Below, one piece after another: positions 47,011 to 54,919 of a stretch of 64,000 nucleotides of DNA. Positions within the stretch are counted from its first letter, which is position 1. Each line of letters opens with the position of its first letter. Both the position numbers and the translations under genes were made by a program. The notes under the pieces are model-generated. The model had not been told where the DNA came from. It made no database searches and saw only the letters and a program-made list of their open reading frames with translations. This DNA is from Mycolicibacter kumamotonensis (GTDB lineage: Bacteria > Actinomycetota > Actinomycetes > Mycobacteriales > Mycobacteriaceae), in assembly GCF_002086285.1 (NCBI RefSeq), contig NZ_MVHU01000021.1, positions 20,258 to 84,257 of the forward strand, read 5' to 3'.

Positions 47011-47027
47011 CTCCTCTGTTGAAGGAG
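47011..47027 (+). promoter_or_regulatory. Hairpin hiding the sirA ribosome binding site
   Basis: CTCCT (47011-47015) is complementary to AGGAG (47023-47027), the sirA Shine-Dalgarno, with a 7-nt loop. A 5-bp stem is weak alone but fits a leader in which ribosomes on the cysteine uORF decide whether the site is exposed. Confidence 0.45.
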
Positions 47028-47032
47028 AATCG

Positions 47033-48721
47033 ATGACCGCCACTTCGACTGCGTCCAGCACCGCGGGCGCAGCGCGCAAGCGCAGCGAGGCCCAGTGGGC
47101 GCTCGGCGAGACCGAACCGGTCAACCACAACGAGCAGTTCAAGCAGGACGACCCGGCCCTCAACGTCCGGGCCCGGATCCTCGACGTCTACTCCAAGCAG
47201 GGCTTCGACTCGATCGCCAAGGACGACCTGCGCGGCCGGTTCCGCTGGATGGGGCTCTACACCCAGCGCGAACAGGGCTACGACGGCACCTTCACCGGCG
47301 ATGAGAACGCCGACCTGCTGGAGGCCCGCTACTTCATGATGCGGGTGCGCTGCGACGGCAAGGCGCTGTCGGCTACCGCGATGCGGACCCTGGGCGAGAT
47401 CTCGGAGGAGTACGCCCGCGGCACCGCCGACATCACCGACCGCAACAACCTGCAGTACCACTGGATCGAGATCGAGAAGGTTCCCGAGATCTGGGACCGG
47501 CTGAGCGCGGTCGGGCTGCAGACCATGGAGGCCTGTGGCGACTGCCCCCGCGGCATGCTGGGCTCGCCGCTGGCCGGGGAGTCGCTCGATGAGGTGCTCG
47601 ACGCCTCCCCCGCCCTGGACGAGATCGTGCGGCGCTACATCGGCAACCCCGACTACGCCAACCTGCCGCGCAAGTACAAGACCGCGGTGTCGGGCCTGCC
47701 CGACGTCGCCCACGAGATCAACGACATCTCGTTCATCGGCGTCAACCACCCCGAGCACGGCCCCGGCCTGGACCTGTGGGTGGGCGGTGGCCTGTCGACC
47801 AACCCGATGCTGGCGCAGCGCCTCGGCGCCTGGGTCCCGCTGGAGGAGGTTCCCGACGTCTGGGAGGCGGTCACCCGCTTGTTCCGCGACTACGGCTACC
47901 GCCGGCTGCGCTCCAAGGCCCGGCTGAAGTTCCTGCTCAAGGACTGGGGCGCCGAGAAGTTCCGGGAAGTTCTCGAGACCGAATTCCTGGGCCGCAAACT
48001 GATCGACGGACCGGCCCCCGCCCAGCCCACCGCGACCATCGACCACGTCGGGGTGCAGAAGACCCGCAACGGCCTCAACGCGGTCGGGGTGGCCCCGATC
48101 TCCGGCCGGGTGAGCGGCGCGACCCTGCTCAAGATCGCTGACTTGATGGAGCAGGTCGGGTCGGACCGGGCCCGGTTCACCCCGTACCAGAAGCTGATCA
48201 TTCTCGACGTTCCCGACGAGAAGCTCGACGGGTTGCTCGCCGAGCTGGATGCGCTGGGCCTGCCGGCCAACCCGTCGCCGTGGCGCCGCAACCTGATGGC
48301 GTGCACCGGCCTGGAGTTCTGCAAGCTGTCGTTCGTCGAGACGCGGGTGCGCGCGCAGAGTCTGGTCCCCGAGCTCGAGAAGCGCCTCGATGATCTCAAC
48401 GCACTGCTGGACGTGCCGGTCACGGTCAACATCAACGGGTGCCCGAACTCGTGTGCCCGAATCCAGGTGGCCGACATCGGGTTCAAGGGCCAGATGATCG
48501 ACGACGGCAACGGCAATTCGGTTCCGGGCTTTCAGGTTCACCTGGGCGGCAGCCTGGGCGCTGACAGTGGTTTCGGCCGTAAATTGCGCCAGCACAAGGT
48601 GTTCAGCGACGACCTGGGCGACTACATCGAGCGGGTGGTGCGTAACTTCATCAAGGGCCGCAACGCCGGTGAGCGATTCGCGCAGTGGGCGGTGCGGGCC
48701 GAGGAGGACGACCTGCGATGA
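47033..48721 (+). CDS. sirA: Ferredoxin-dependent sulfite reductase
   Basis: A 562-residue siroheme/4Fe-4S sulfite reductase (also called NirA). The cluster and siroheme ligands are in ACTGLEFCK and NGCPNSCAR. Tyr76 (GLYTQR) and Cys168 (MEACGDCPRG) correspond exactly to the Tyr69-Cys161 covalent pair known from M. tuberculosis NirA, with the same spacing. It reduces sulfite to sulfide for cysteine synthesis. The ATG at 47033 has an AAGGAGAA site that is part of a hairpin. It heads the operon sirA-cysH-che1 and is preceded by a cysteine-ending uORF. Confidence 0.96.
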   Translation: MTATSTASSTAGAARKRSEAQWALGETEPVNHNEQFKQDDPALNVRARILDVYSKQGFDSIAKDDLRGRFRWMGLYTQREQGYDGTFTGDENADLLEARYFMMRVRCDGKALSATAMRTLGEISEEYARGTADITDRNNLQYHWIEIEKVPEIWDRLSAVGLQTMEACGDCPRGMLGSPLAGESLDEVLDASPALDEIVRRYIGNPDYANLPRKYKTAVSGLPDVAHEINDISFIGVNHPEHGPGLDLWVGGGLSTNPMLAQRLGAWVPLEEVPDVWEAVTRLFRDYGYRRLRSKARLKFLLKDWGAEKFREVLETEFLGRKLIDGPAPAQPTATIDHVGVQKTRNGLNAVGVAPISGRVSGATLLKIADLMEQVGSDRARFTPYQKLIILDVPDEKLDGLLAELDALGLPANPSPWRRNLMACTGLEFCKLSFVETRVRAQSLVPELEKRLDDLNALLDVPVTVNINGCPNSCARIQVADIGFKGQMIDDGNGNSVPGFQVHLGGSLGADSGFGRKLRQHKVFSDDLGDYIERVVRNFIKGRNAGERFAQWAVRAEEDDLR

Positions 48722-49449
48722 GGCCCCACGAAGAAGCGGAGCTGCGCGAGCTGGCTGCCCGCGGCGCGGCGGAGCTCGACGGCGCCACCGCCACCGAACT
48801 GCTGGAGTGGACCGACGCGAACTTCGGCGGAGTCCACGGCCCCCGCGGCGGCGCCACCTGTAACTATGTGGTGGCCTCCAACATGGCCGACGCGGTGCTG
48901 GTGGACCTGGCGTCCAAGGTCCGTGCGGGGGTTCCGGTGCTGTTCCTCGACACCGGCTACCACTTCGCCGAGACCATCGGCACCCGTGATGCGGTGGAGG
49001 CTATGTATGACATCCAGTTGGTCAACGTCACCCCCGAGCTGACCGTGGCAGAGCAGGACGCCGCGCACGGCAAAGACCTGTTCGCGTCCAATCCGGCGTT
49101 GTGCTGCCAGATGCGCAAGGTCGAGCCGCTGGCCCGCACGCTGCGCGGCTACTCGGCGTGGGTGACCGGGCTGCGCCGGGTGGAGGCGCCGACCCGCGCC
49201 AACGCCCCGCTGATCAGCTTCGATGAGCAGTTCGGTCTGGTGAAGGTCAACCCGCTCGCCGCCTGGACCGACGACGACATGGACGCCTACATCGCCGCGA
49301 ACAATGTGCTGGTCAACCCGCTGATCGACGAGGGGTACCCGTCGATCGGCTGCGCGCCATGCACCACCAAACCCGCGGTCGGCGCCGATCCGCGCAGCGG
49401 ACGCTGGGCGGGTCTGGCCAAGACCGAATGCGGGTTGCACGCTTCGTGA
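48718..49449 (+). CDS. cysH: CysH, adenosine 5'-phosphosulfate reductase
   Basis: A 243-residue reductase. Cysteines NPALCCQMRK and CAPCTTKP form the CC...CxxC set that binds the 4Fe-4S cluster of assimilatory APS reductases, and the C-terminal ECGLH carries the catalytic cysteine. It reduces APS to sulfite. ATG at 48718 overlaps the sirA stop (ATGA), and the stop overlaps the next gene start (GTGA), so the three genes are tightly coupled. Confidence 0.96.
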   Translation: MRPHEEAELRELAARGAAELDGATATELLEWTDANFGGVHGPRGGATCNYVVASNMADAVLVDLASKVRAGVPVLFLDTGYHFAETIGTRDAVEAMYDIQLVNVTPELTVAEQDAAHGKDLFASNPALCCQMRKVEPLARTLRGYSAWVTGLRRVEAPTRANAPLISFDEQFGLVKVNPLAAWTDDDMDAYIAANNVLVNPLIDEGYPSIGCAPCTTKPAVGADPRSGRWAGLAKTECGLHAS

Positions 49450-50174
49450 CGGCTCCCGCTACAACGCTGGTGTTGACCGCGCACGGCAGCCGGGATCCGC
49501 GCTCGGCTGCCAACACTCGTGCGATCGCCGGGCACTTGCGCCGGGTGGCACCGGAATTCACGGTGCGGGTGGCGTTCTGCGAGCACAGCACGCCCGGCTT
49601 GGACGACGTGCTGGACACCGTGGCGGCCCGCACCGACCGGACCGTCGTGGTCCCGTTCCTGTTGGCCAGCGCCTACCACGCCCGCATCGACATCCCGGGC
49701 GTGATCGCGCGATCCGGGGCTGCCGTGCAAGTGGCTCCCACGCTGGGCCAAGACGACCGGCTGGTGCAGGTCCTCGGTGAGCGGCTCACCGCCGCCGGCG
49801 CCTCCCGCTTCGACCCCGAACTGGGCGTGGTGGTGGTCGCGGTGGGTTCCTCGCACGCTGCCGCCAATGCCCAGACCGCCCGCGTCGCCGCGCCGTTGTC
49901 CCGCGGAACCCGTTGGGCGGGAGTAGAAGTCGCCTTCGCCACCCAGGGGCCCTCGGTGCCCGAAGCCGTCGAGCGTCTCAAGGCCCGTGGGGCCACCAGG
50001 TTGATGATCGCGCCGTGGTTTCTGGCCCACGGCAGGATCACCGACGGGATCGCCGCCTACGCCGCGCGAGCCGGGATTGCGATGGCCGAGCCACTCGGTG
50101 CCCACCGCCTGGTGGCGGCGACCGTGCTGGACCGGGTGGAGGCGGCCCTGGCCGCGGGCCACGCCGCCGCCTGA
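49446..50174 (+). CDS. Sirohydrochlorin ferrochelatase-like CbiX/SirB protein (che1)
   Basis: A 242-residue chelatase. The active-site His is in LVLTAHGSRDPRSAANTRAIA; the second half repeats the fold (VVVVAVGSSHAAANAQTAR and WFLAHGRITDG), as in two-domain CbiX/SirB proteins. It probably inserts Fe into sirohydrochlorin to make the siroheme required by SirA, which explains its place in this operon. The homologue in M. tuberculosis is called che1 (Rv2393). GTG at 49446 overlaps the cysH stop. Confidence 0.9.
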   Translation: MTAPATTLVLTAHGSRDPRSAANTRAIAGHLRRVAPEFTVRVAFCEHSTPGLDDVLDTVAARTDRTVVVPFLLASAYHARIDIPGVIARSGAAVQVAPTLGQDDRLVQVLGERLTAAGASRFDPELGVVVVAVGSSHAAANAQTARVAAPLSRGTRWAGVEVAFATQGPSVPEAVERLKARGATRLMIAPWFLAHGRITDGIAAYAARAGIAMAEPLGAHRLVAATVLDRVEAALAAGHAAA

Positions 50175-50205
50175 TCCCCGGGTTCGCGGCTGCGCGCGGG
50201 CCGGC

Positions 50206-51243
50206 TTACACCGATACCGGTGCGCCGGGGGCGGACGCATCCTGCAGCGGGGGCACCCGGGTCGCCCGCACGTAGACCGTGTCGCCTTCGGCCAGGGCGA
50301 GCGCCTCGGCGTCGCCGCGGGTGATCTGCGCGGTGAACGGCACCTTGGTGGCACCGTTGGTCAACTCCACCCGCACCTCGAAGCCCAGGGCCACCACCCG
50401 GTCGACCACCGCACGCACCACGGCGGATGCCTCGGCGCCGCCGGCGTCTCGCGCTGCGGCCACCGCCATCTCGGGGGTGCGGCCGACCCGGATGTCGTGC
50501 GGGCGCACCAGGGCGCCGTTGAGCGACGAGACCGCGCCCAAAAACGACATCACGAATGCGTTCGCCGGGGCGTCGTAGACCTCGGTCGGGCTGCCGAGCT
50601 GCTCGATGCGGCCCTGGTTGAGCACGGCGATCCGGTCGGCGACGTCGAGCGCCTCGGCCTGGTCGTGGGTGACCAGCACCGTGGTGACGTTCACCTCGTC
50701 GTGCAGGCGTCGCAGCCAGGCCCGCAGATCCTCGCGGACCTTCGCGTCCAGGGCACCGAACGGCTCGTCGAGCAGCAGCACCTGCGGATCCACCGCCAGC
50801 GCCCGCGCCAACGCCATCCGCTGCCGCTGCCCGCCGGAGAGCTGGTTGGGGTAGCGGGTCTGAAAACCACTGAGCCCCACCACTTCCAGCAGGTTGTCCA
50901 CCTTCTCCTTGACCTCGGACTTAGGCCGTTTGCGGATCTTGAGCCCGAACGCCACATTGTCGCGCACCGTCATGTGCTTGAACGCCGCATAGTGCTGGAA
51001 CACGAATCCGATGCCTCGCCGCTGCGGCGGGACCCCGGTGACGTCGACGCCGTTGATGGTGACCGTGCCGCTGTCCGGGTGGTCCAGGCCGGCGATCGCC
51101 CGCAGCAGCGTCGACTTGCCCGAGCCGCTGGGGCCGAGCAGCGCGGTGAGGGAACCGGACGGCACCGAGAAGTCGACGTTGTCGAGTGCGACGAAGTCTC
51201 CGTAGCGTTTGTTGGCCCCGCGTACGGTGATCGCGTTGCTCAT
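50206..51243 (-). CDS. cysA1: CysA1, sulfate ABC transporter ATPase
   Basis: A 345-residue ATPase: Walker [10 protein letters not shown], signature [12 protein letters not shown], Walker [13 protein letters not shown], switch His in [11 protein letters not shown]-terminal TOBE-like domain (VRPHDIRVG and following) is typical of CysA. It energises sulfate/thiosulfate uptake with CysT, CysW and SubI. ATG at 51243 overlaps the cysW stop (ATGA). Confidence 0.96.
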   Translation of the reverse strand: MSNAITVRGANKRYGDFVALDNVDFSVPSGSLTALLGPSGSGKSTLLRAIAGLDHPDSGTVTINGVDVTGVPPQRRGIGFVFQHYAAFKHMTVRDNVAFGLKIRKRPKSEVKEKVDNLLEVVGLSGFQTRYPNQLSGGQRQRMALARALAVDPQVLLLDEPFGALDAKVREDLRAWLRRLHDEVNVTTVLVTHDQAEALDVADRIAVLNQGRIEQLGSPTEVYDAPANAFVMSFLGAVSSLNGALVRPHDIRVGRTPEMAVAAARDAGGAEASAVVRAVVDRVVALGFEVRVELTNGATKVPFTAQITRGDAEALALAEGDTVYVRATRVPPLQDASAPGAPVSV

Positions 51244-52055
51244 CTGCTCCCCTTTCCGGCCCGCCGCATGTCGAGCACCACCTGAACGATCAACACCAGC
51301 ACCGACACCGTCATCAGCAGCGTGGACAAGGCGTAGGCGCCGTATTCGGCGCCACGGTTGTAACGGTCGGACACCAGCAGCGTCAGCGTCTGGGACTTTC
51401 CGGGCAGGTTCGACGACACGATCAACACCGCGCCGTATTCGCCGAGGGTTCGCGCCACGGTCAACACGATCCCGTACGTCAACCCCCAGCGGATCGAGGG
51501 CAGCGTGATCCGCCAGAACGTCTGCCACCAGCTCGATCCCAGCGTCGCCGCGGCTTCCTCCATGTCGGTGCCCAATTCGTGCAGCACCGGTTCGACTTCC
51601 CGGATCACGAACGGCAGGGTGACGAAGATGCTGGCCAGCACGATGCCCGGCAGGCCGAAGATGATCTTGAAGCCCCAGTCGTTCTCCACGAAGCCCAGCA
51701 GCCCTGCCGACCCCCACAACACGATCAGCGCGACACCGACGATCACCGGCGAGACCGCGAACGGCAGGTCGATGATGGCCTGCAGTGCTCCCTTGCCGCG
51801 GAACCTGTTTCGCGCCAGCACCAATGCGGTCGGAATACCGAAGATGACGTTGAGCGGCACCACGATCGCGACCACCAGCAGCGACAGCTGCAACGCCGAG
51901 ATAGCCGCCGGGGTGGAGATGTAGGCGAAGAACTGCCCGAATCCCGGGGCGAAGCTGCGCCACAGGATCAACGACACCGGAACGATCAGTAGCAGGCCGA
52001 CATAGACCAGCGCCACGAACCGGAGGAGGTAGCGGACCTTGCGTGATGGCGTCAT
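51240..52055 (-). CDS. cysW: CysW, sulfate ABC transporter permease
   Basis: A 271-residue membrane permease with six predicted helices and the cytoplasmic EAA loop ([21 protein letters not shown]). It pairs with CysT. ATG at 52055 overlaps the cysT stop (ATGA, 52052-52055), and its own stop overlaps cysA1. Order subI-cysT-cysW-cysA1 is that of M. tuberculosis. Confidence 0.95.
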   Translation of the reverse strand: MTPSRKVRYLLRFVALVYVGLLLIVPVSLILWRSFAPGFGQFFAYISTPAAISALQLSLLVVAIVVPLNVIFGIPTALVLARNRFRGKGALQAIIDLPFAVSPVIVGVALIVLWGSAGLLGFVENDWGFKIIFGLPGIVLASIFVTLPFVIREVEPVLHELGTDMEEAAATLGSSWWQTFWRITLPSIRWGLTYGIVLTVARTLGEYGAVLIVSSNLPGKSQTLTLLVSDRYNRGAEYGAYALSTLLMTVSVLVLIVQVVLDMRRAGKGSR

Positions 52056-52912
52056 GCCGACCGCTCCTGCCGATTGGTCACCCGCGCACCCAACACCCGC
52101 AGCACGAGCAGCACCAGGAAGGAAATCCCGAGCAGCACCAGAGAGATCGCTGCGGCGCCGGTGCGGTCGTCGTTCTCGATCAGGGTGCGGATCCACTGGG
52201 AGGACACCTCGGTCTTGCCCGGCACCGCCCCGCCGATCAGCACCACCGAGCCGAACTCGCCGATCGCCCGGGAGAACGCCAGGCCCGCCCCGGTCAGCAG
52301 CGCCGGGGTGAGCGACGGCAGCACCACGGTGCGAAAGATCGTCGCGCCGGAGGCGCCCAGTGACGCGGCGGCCTCCTCGACCTCCCGGTCGATCTCCAGC
52401 AGCACCGGTTGCACGGCGCGCACCACGAACGGCAGCGTGACGAACGCCAGCGCCAGGCCGACGCCCCAGGCGGTGTGCTGCAGATGCAGCTGTACCGGGC
52501 TCGCCGGGCCGTACAGCGCCAGCATCACCAGGCTGGCGACGATGGTGGGCAACGCGAACGGCAGGTCGATGATCACGTCGATGAACCGCTTGCCGACGAA
52601 GTCGTCACGCACCAACACCCAGGCGATCAGCAGTCCGAACACCAGGTTGACCACGGTGACTCCGGCCGCGATCGTCAGCGTCACCCGGAAGGACTCCAGC
52701 GCCGAGTGCGAGGTAATCGCCAGCCGGAACGCCTGCCACCCTCCGCCGGCGGCCTGCCAGGCGATCGCGGCCAGCGGGGCCAGCACGATCAGCGACAGCC
52801 ATATCACCGCGGCGCCCACCCGCAGCGAGACGCCTTCACGCCGGAATCCGGTATGACCGGGTGGCCCGTCCTCACCCGGCCGGGTCGCCTCGGTCACCAC
52901 GATCGCCGTCAT
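52052..52912 (-). CDS. cysT: CysT, sulfate ABC transporter permease
   Basis: A 286-residue permease with six helices and an EAA motif ([21 protein letters not shown]). It forms the membrane channel with CysW. The ATG at 52912 overlaps the subI stop (ATGA); in-frame codons upstream lie inside subI. The N-terminal 25 residues are polar and cytosolic. Confidence 0.95.
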   Translation of the reverse strand: MTAIVVTEATRPGEDGPPGHTGFRREGVSLRVGAAVIWLSLIVLAPLAAIAWQAAGGGWQAFRLAITSHSALESFRVTLTIAAGVTVVNLVFGLLIAWVLVRDDFVGKRFIDVIIDLPFALPTIVASLVMLALYGPASPVQLHLQHTAWGVGLALAFVTLPFVVRAVQPVLLEIDREVEEAAASLGASGATIFRTVVLPSLTPALLTGAGLAFSRAIGEFGSVVLIGGAVPGKTEVSSQWIRTLIENDDRTGAAAISLVLLGISFLVLLVLRVLGARVTNRQERSA

Positions 52913-53925
52913 CCGGTGACCCGGGTGTAGATCTTGGTGATGGTGCCGCTCTCCTTGTCGAACAGGCCGGTGTCCACGATGTCCCACCCGCCGAGGTCGG
53001 CGATCGTCCAGAGCTTGTCCGGCGCCAGGAACTGCTCCCGGAACTCGGCCGCGATACCGGGGTCGACCGGCCGGAAGCCGGCCTGCGCCCACAGGCGTTG
53101 CGCAACCGTCGTGTACTGGAAGTTCTTGAACGCGGTGACGGTGTCGAGGTGTCTGCTGGAGGTCACCACCGCCAGCGGGTTCTCGATCTTGAAGGTCTGT
53201 GACGGGTTCACGTGCTCCACCGCCTTGCCCTTGCGCTCGATGGCGATCGCCTCGTTCTCGTAGCTGATCAGCACGTCGCCGCTGCCCTGGAGGAACACGT
53301 CGGTGGCCTCCCGCCCCGAGCCCGGCCGCAGCTTGACGTGGTCGCTGACCAGTTTGTCGACGAAGTCCAGACCGGCCTGCGGGTCCTTGCCGCCCTCACT
53401 TTTGACGGCGTAGGGAGCCAGCAGGTTCCACTTGGCCGATCCCGAGCTCAGCGGGCTGGGGGTGATCACCTCGACACCGGGCGCCAGCAGGTCATCCCAG
53501 TCCTTGATGTTCTTGGGATTGCCCTGCCGCACCACCAGGGTCACCACCGAACCGAACGGGATGCCCCTGGTGACGTCGGCGTTCCAGTCCTCGGCCACCT
53601 TGCCGGCCTTGACCAGCCGGGTGATGTCGGGTTCCACCGAGAAGTTCACGATGTCGGCGGGTTTGCCGTTGGCGACCCCGCGAGACTGATCCCCCGAGGC
53701 GCCGTAGGAGGTGACGACCTGCACGTCGGCGCCTTCCTCGGTGTCGTAGAAGGCCGGGATGACCTTGCTCCAGCCGGGTTCGGGCACCGCGTAGGCCACC
53801 AGCGTCAAGGTGGTGTGCGCATCGGACCGTTCGGCACCACCGACCACGTCGCTGGGCCCGCCTCCGCAGCCGGCGATCAAGGCAGTGGCCAGCACCAGGG
53901 CGGCGGCTTTGACGGAGTGGAGCAT
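52909..53925 (-). CDS. subI: SubI, sulfate-binding lipoprotein
   Basis: A 338-residue periplasmic-binding protein. The signal peptide ends in a lipobox (TALIAGCGG), so it is anchored through Cys18. Ligand-binding segments include VTSYGASGDQSRGVANGKPADIVN, broken here across the sulfate site, and PLSSGSAKWNLLAPY. The ATG at 53925 gives a normal lipoprotein signal; an upstream extension to 53988 does not. It heads the subI-cysT-cysW-cysA1 operon and is preceded by a cysteine-ending uORF at 54039-54092. Confidence 0.95.
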   Translation of the reverse strand: MLHSVKAAALVLATALIAGCGGGPSDVVGGAERSDAHTTLTLVAYAVPEPGWSKVIPAFYDTEEGADVQVVTSYGASGDQSRGVANGKPADIVNFSVEPDITRLVKAGKVAEDWNADVTRGIPFGSVVTLVVRQGNPKNIKDWDDLLAPGVEVITPSPLSSGSAKWNLLAPYAVKSEGGKDPQAGLDFVDKLVSDHVKLRPGSGREATDVFLQGSGDVLISYENEAIAIERKGKAVEHVNPSQTFKIENPLAVVTSSRHLDTVTAFKNFQYTTVAQRLWAQAGFRPVDPGIAAEFREQFLAPDKLWTIADLGGWDIVDTGLFDKESGTITKIYTRVTG

Positions 53926-54038
53926 TGATGACCTTTCAGTGCAGACTGAGGAATTGGGTCCCGCCGCTTCGCGAAGATGGTCGCCCAATCGCTGAGATAC
54001 CGGGCATCAGGACACCAAAGCGTCGACGGAGCGGGTGT

Positions 54039-54092
54039 TCAGCGACAACAGTGCACGTCGGCCACAGCGCAATTACCCACGGCAATGTTCAT
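54039..54092 (-). CDS. Cysteine-ending upstream ORF of the subI operon
   Basis: A 17-residue ORF, MNIAVGNCAVADVHCCR, from ATG 54092 to TGA 54039. It ends with adjacent cysteines plus one more earlier, and lies 113 nt upstream of subI, almost the same distance as the uORF in front of sirA. This is the pattern of cysteine-responsive attenuator leaders described in mycobacteria for sulfate-uptake operons. A GTG at 54080 in the same frame is an alternative start. I do not see a clear -10 element 7 nt upstream of either, so leaderless initiation is not shown here. Confidence 0.72.
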   Translation of the reverse strand: MNIAVGNCAVADVHCCR

Positions 54093-54224
54093 CGAGAGGG
54101 CCAAGACGCGGCTCTCTCCTTTGCCGGACGCTGCGAGCATGCCGGGAAGCGTAACAGAACCCCGCGGTTCAGCGAGGATCGACGGCGGAGAGCCGAAGCT
54201 GGAACCGCGGCACGAACCCGTAGG

Positions 54225-54302
54225 TCAGCGGGTCAGGAGCCAGCTGACGATCACCAGCACGATCAGACCGACCAGAATCAACGTCACCTGGGAGCGCGGC
54301 AT
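54225..54302 (-). CDS. 25-residue single-helix membrane microprotein
   Basis: An ORF too short for routine calling. The peptide starts MPRSQVT and then runs through an uninterrupted hydrophobic stretch (LILVGLIVLVIVSWLL) to a C-terminal TR, a typical one-pass membrane microprotein. Its ATG at 54302 shares a base with the stop of the 67-residue membrane protein upstream (TGATG), a classic termination-reinitiation junction. Translation is inferred from the junction and from the composition. Confidence 0.55.
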   Translation of the reverse strand: MPRSQVTLILVGLIVLVIVSWLLTR

Positions 54303-54505
54303 CAGTGCGTCCCACCGTCATCGTGCCGGACGCGTTCCAGCACCCGGATTCCCTGCCCCAGCGCCGCGTCCAGCACCACCGCCAGGCCATAGGCCAGCGC
54401 CAGCACCACCGGCATCACCACGGCGGTCTGGACTACGAAACCGAGCCCGGACAGCCAGAGCTCAACGCCATCCCACCAGCTCAGGAACCCAACCATCCCG
54501 ATCAC
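54302..54505 (-). CDS. Small membrane protein (Rv2401A-like)
   Basis: A 67-residue protein starting MIGMVGFLSWWDGVELWL, with an amphipathic Trp-rich N terminus, one long hydrophobic segment (VVQTAVVMPVVLALAYGLAVVL, about 24-45) and a charged C terminus (RVLERVRHDDGGTH). Position between subI and the glucoamylase gene matches a small conserved membrane protein in M. tuberculosis. Function is unknown. A second ATG at 54496 is possible. The tandem repeat begins 5 nt upstream of the ATG and so may separate the gene from its promoter. Confidence 0.7.
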   Translation of the reverse strand: MIGMVGFLSWWDGVELWLSGLGFVVQTAVVMPVVLALAYGLAVVLDAALGQGIRVLERVRHDDGGTH

Positions 54506-54510
54506 CTTAG

Positions 54511-54875
54511 CGCCGATCGCAAGCGCGGCGAAGCCGGGCGCAGCGGGTCGGCGCCATCAGCACAGCGCCGATCGCAAGCGCGGCGAAGCCGGGCGCAGCG
54601 GGTCGGCGCCATCAGCACAGCGCCGATCGCAAGCGCGGCGAAGCCGGGCGCAGCGGGTCGGCGCCATCAGCACAGCGCCGATCGCAAGCGCGGCGAAGCC
54701 GGGCGCAGCGGGTCGGCGCCATCAGCACAGCGCCGATCGCAAGCGCGGCGAAGCCGGGCGCAGCGGGTCGGCGCCATCAGCACAGCGCCGATCGCAAGCG
54801 CGGCGAAGCCGGGCGCAGCGGGTCGGCGCCATCAGCACAGCGCCGATCGCAAGCGCGGCGAAGCCGGGCGCAGCG
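54511..54875. repeat. 55-bp tandem repeat, six full copies plus a partial (VNTR/MIRU-like)
   Basis: Units begin with CGCCGATCGCAAGCGCGGCG at 54511, 54566, 54621, 54676, 54731, 54786 and 54841. The last copy keeps about 35 bp and then diverges. The six full copies look identical by eye. The unit is not a multiple of three, so all three frames pass through without stops; the apparent 888-residue ORF across it is an artefact. The array occupies nearly the whole intergenic region between the small membrane protein and the GH15 gene, and is the kind of locus used for strain typing in mycobacteria. Confidence 0.95.
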
Positions 54876-54919
54876 TGGGTCAGCTAGACGTGCGGCGGGC
54901 CGCCAGAGATGATGTCGGC

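Noticed and set aside
54511..54875. Possible CRISPR array
   Set aside because: The units are contiguous with no unique spacers, and there are no cas genes; it is a simple tandem repeat.
54305..54919. An 888-residue plus-strand ORF running from 54305 through the tandem repeat into the GH15 gene
   Set aside because: The 55-bp unit is stop-free in all frames, which extends the frame artificially; GH15 homology begins only after about 54980 and the upstream part is translated repeat.
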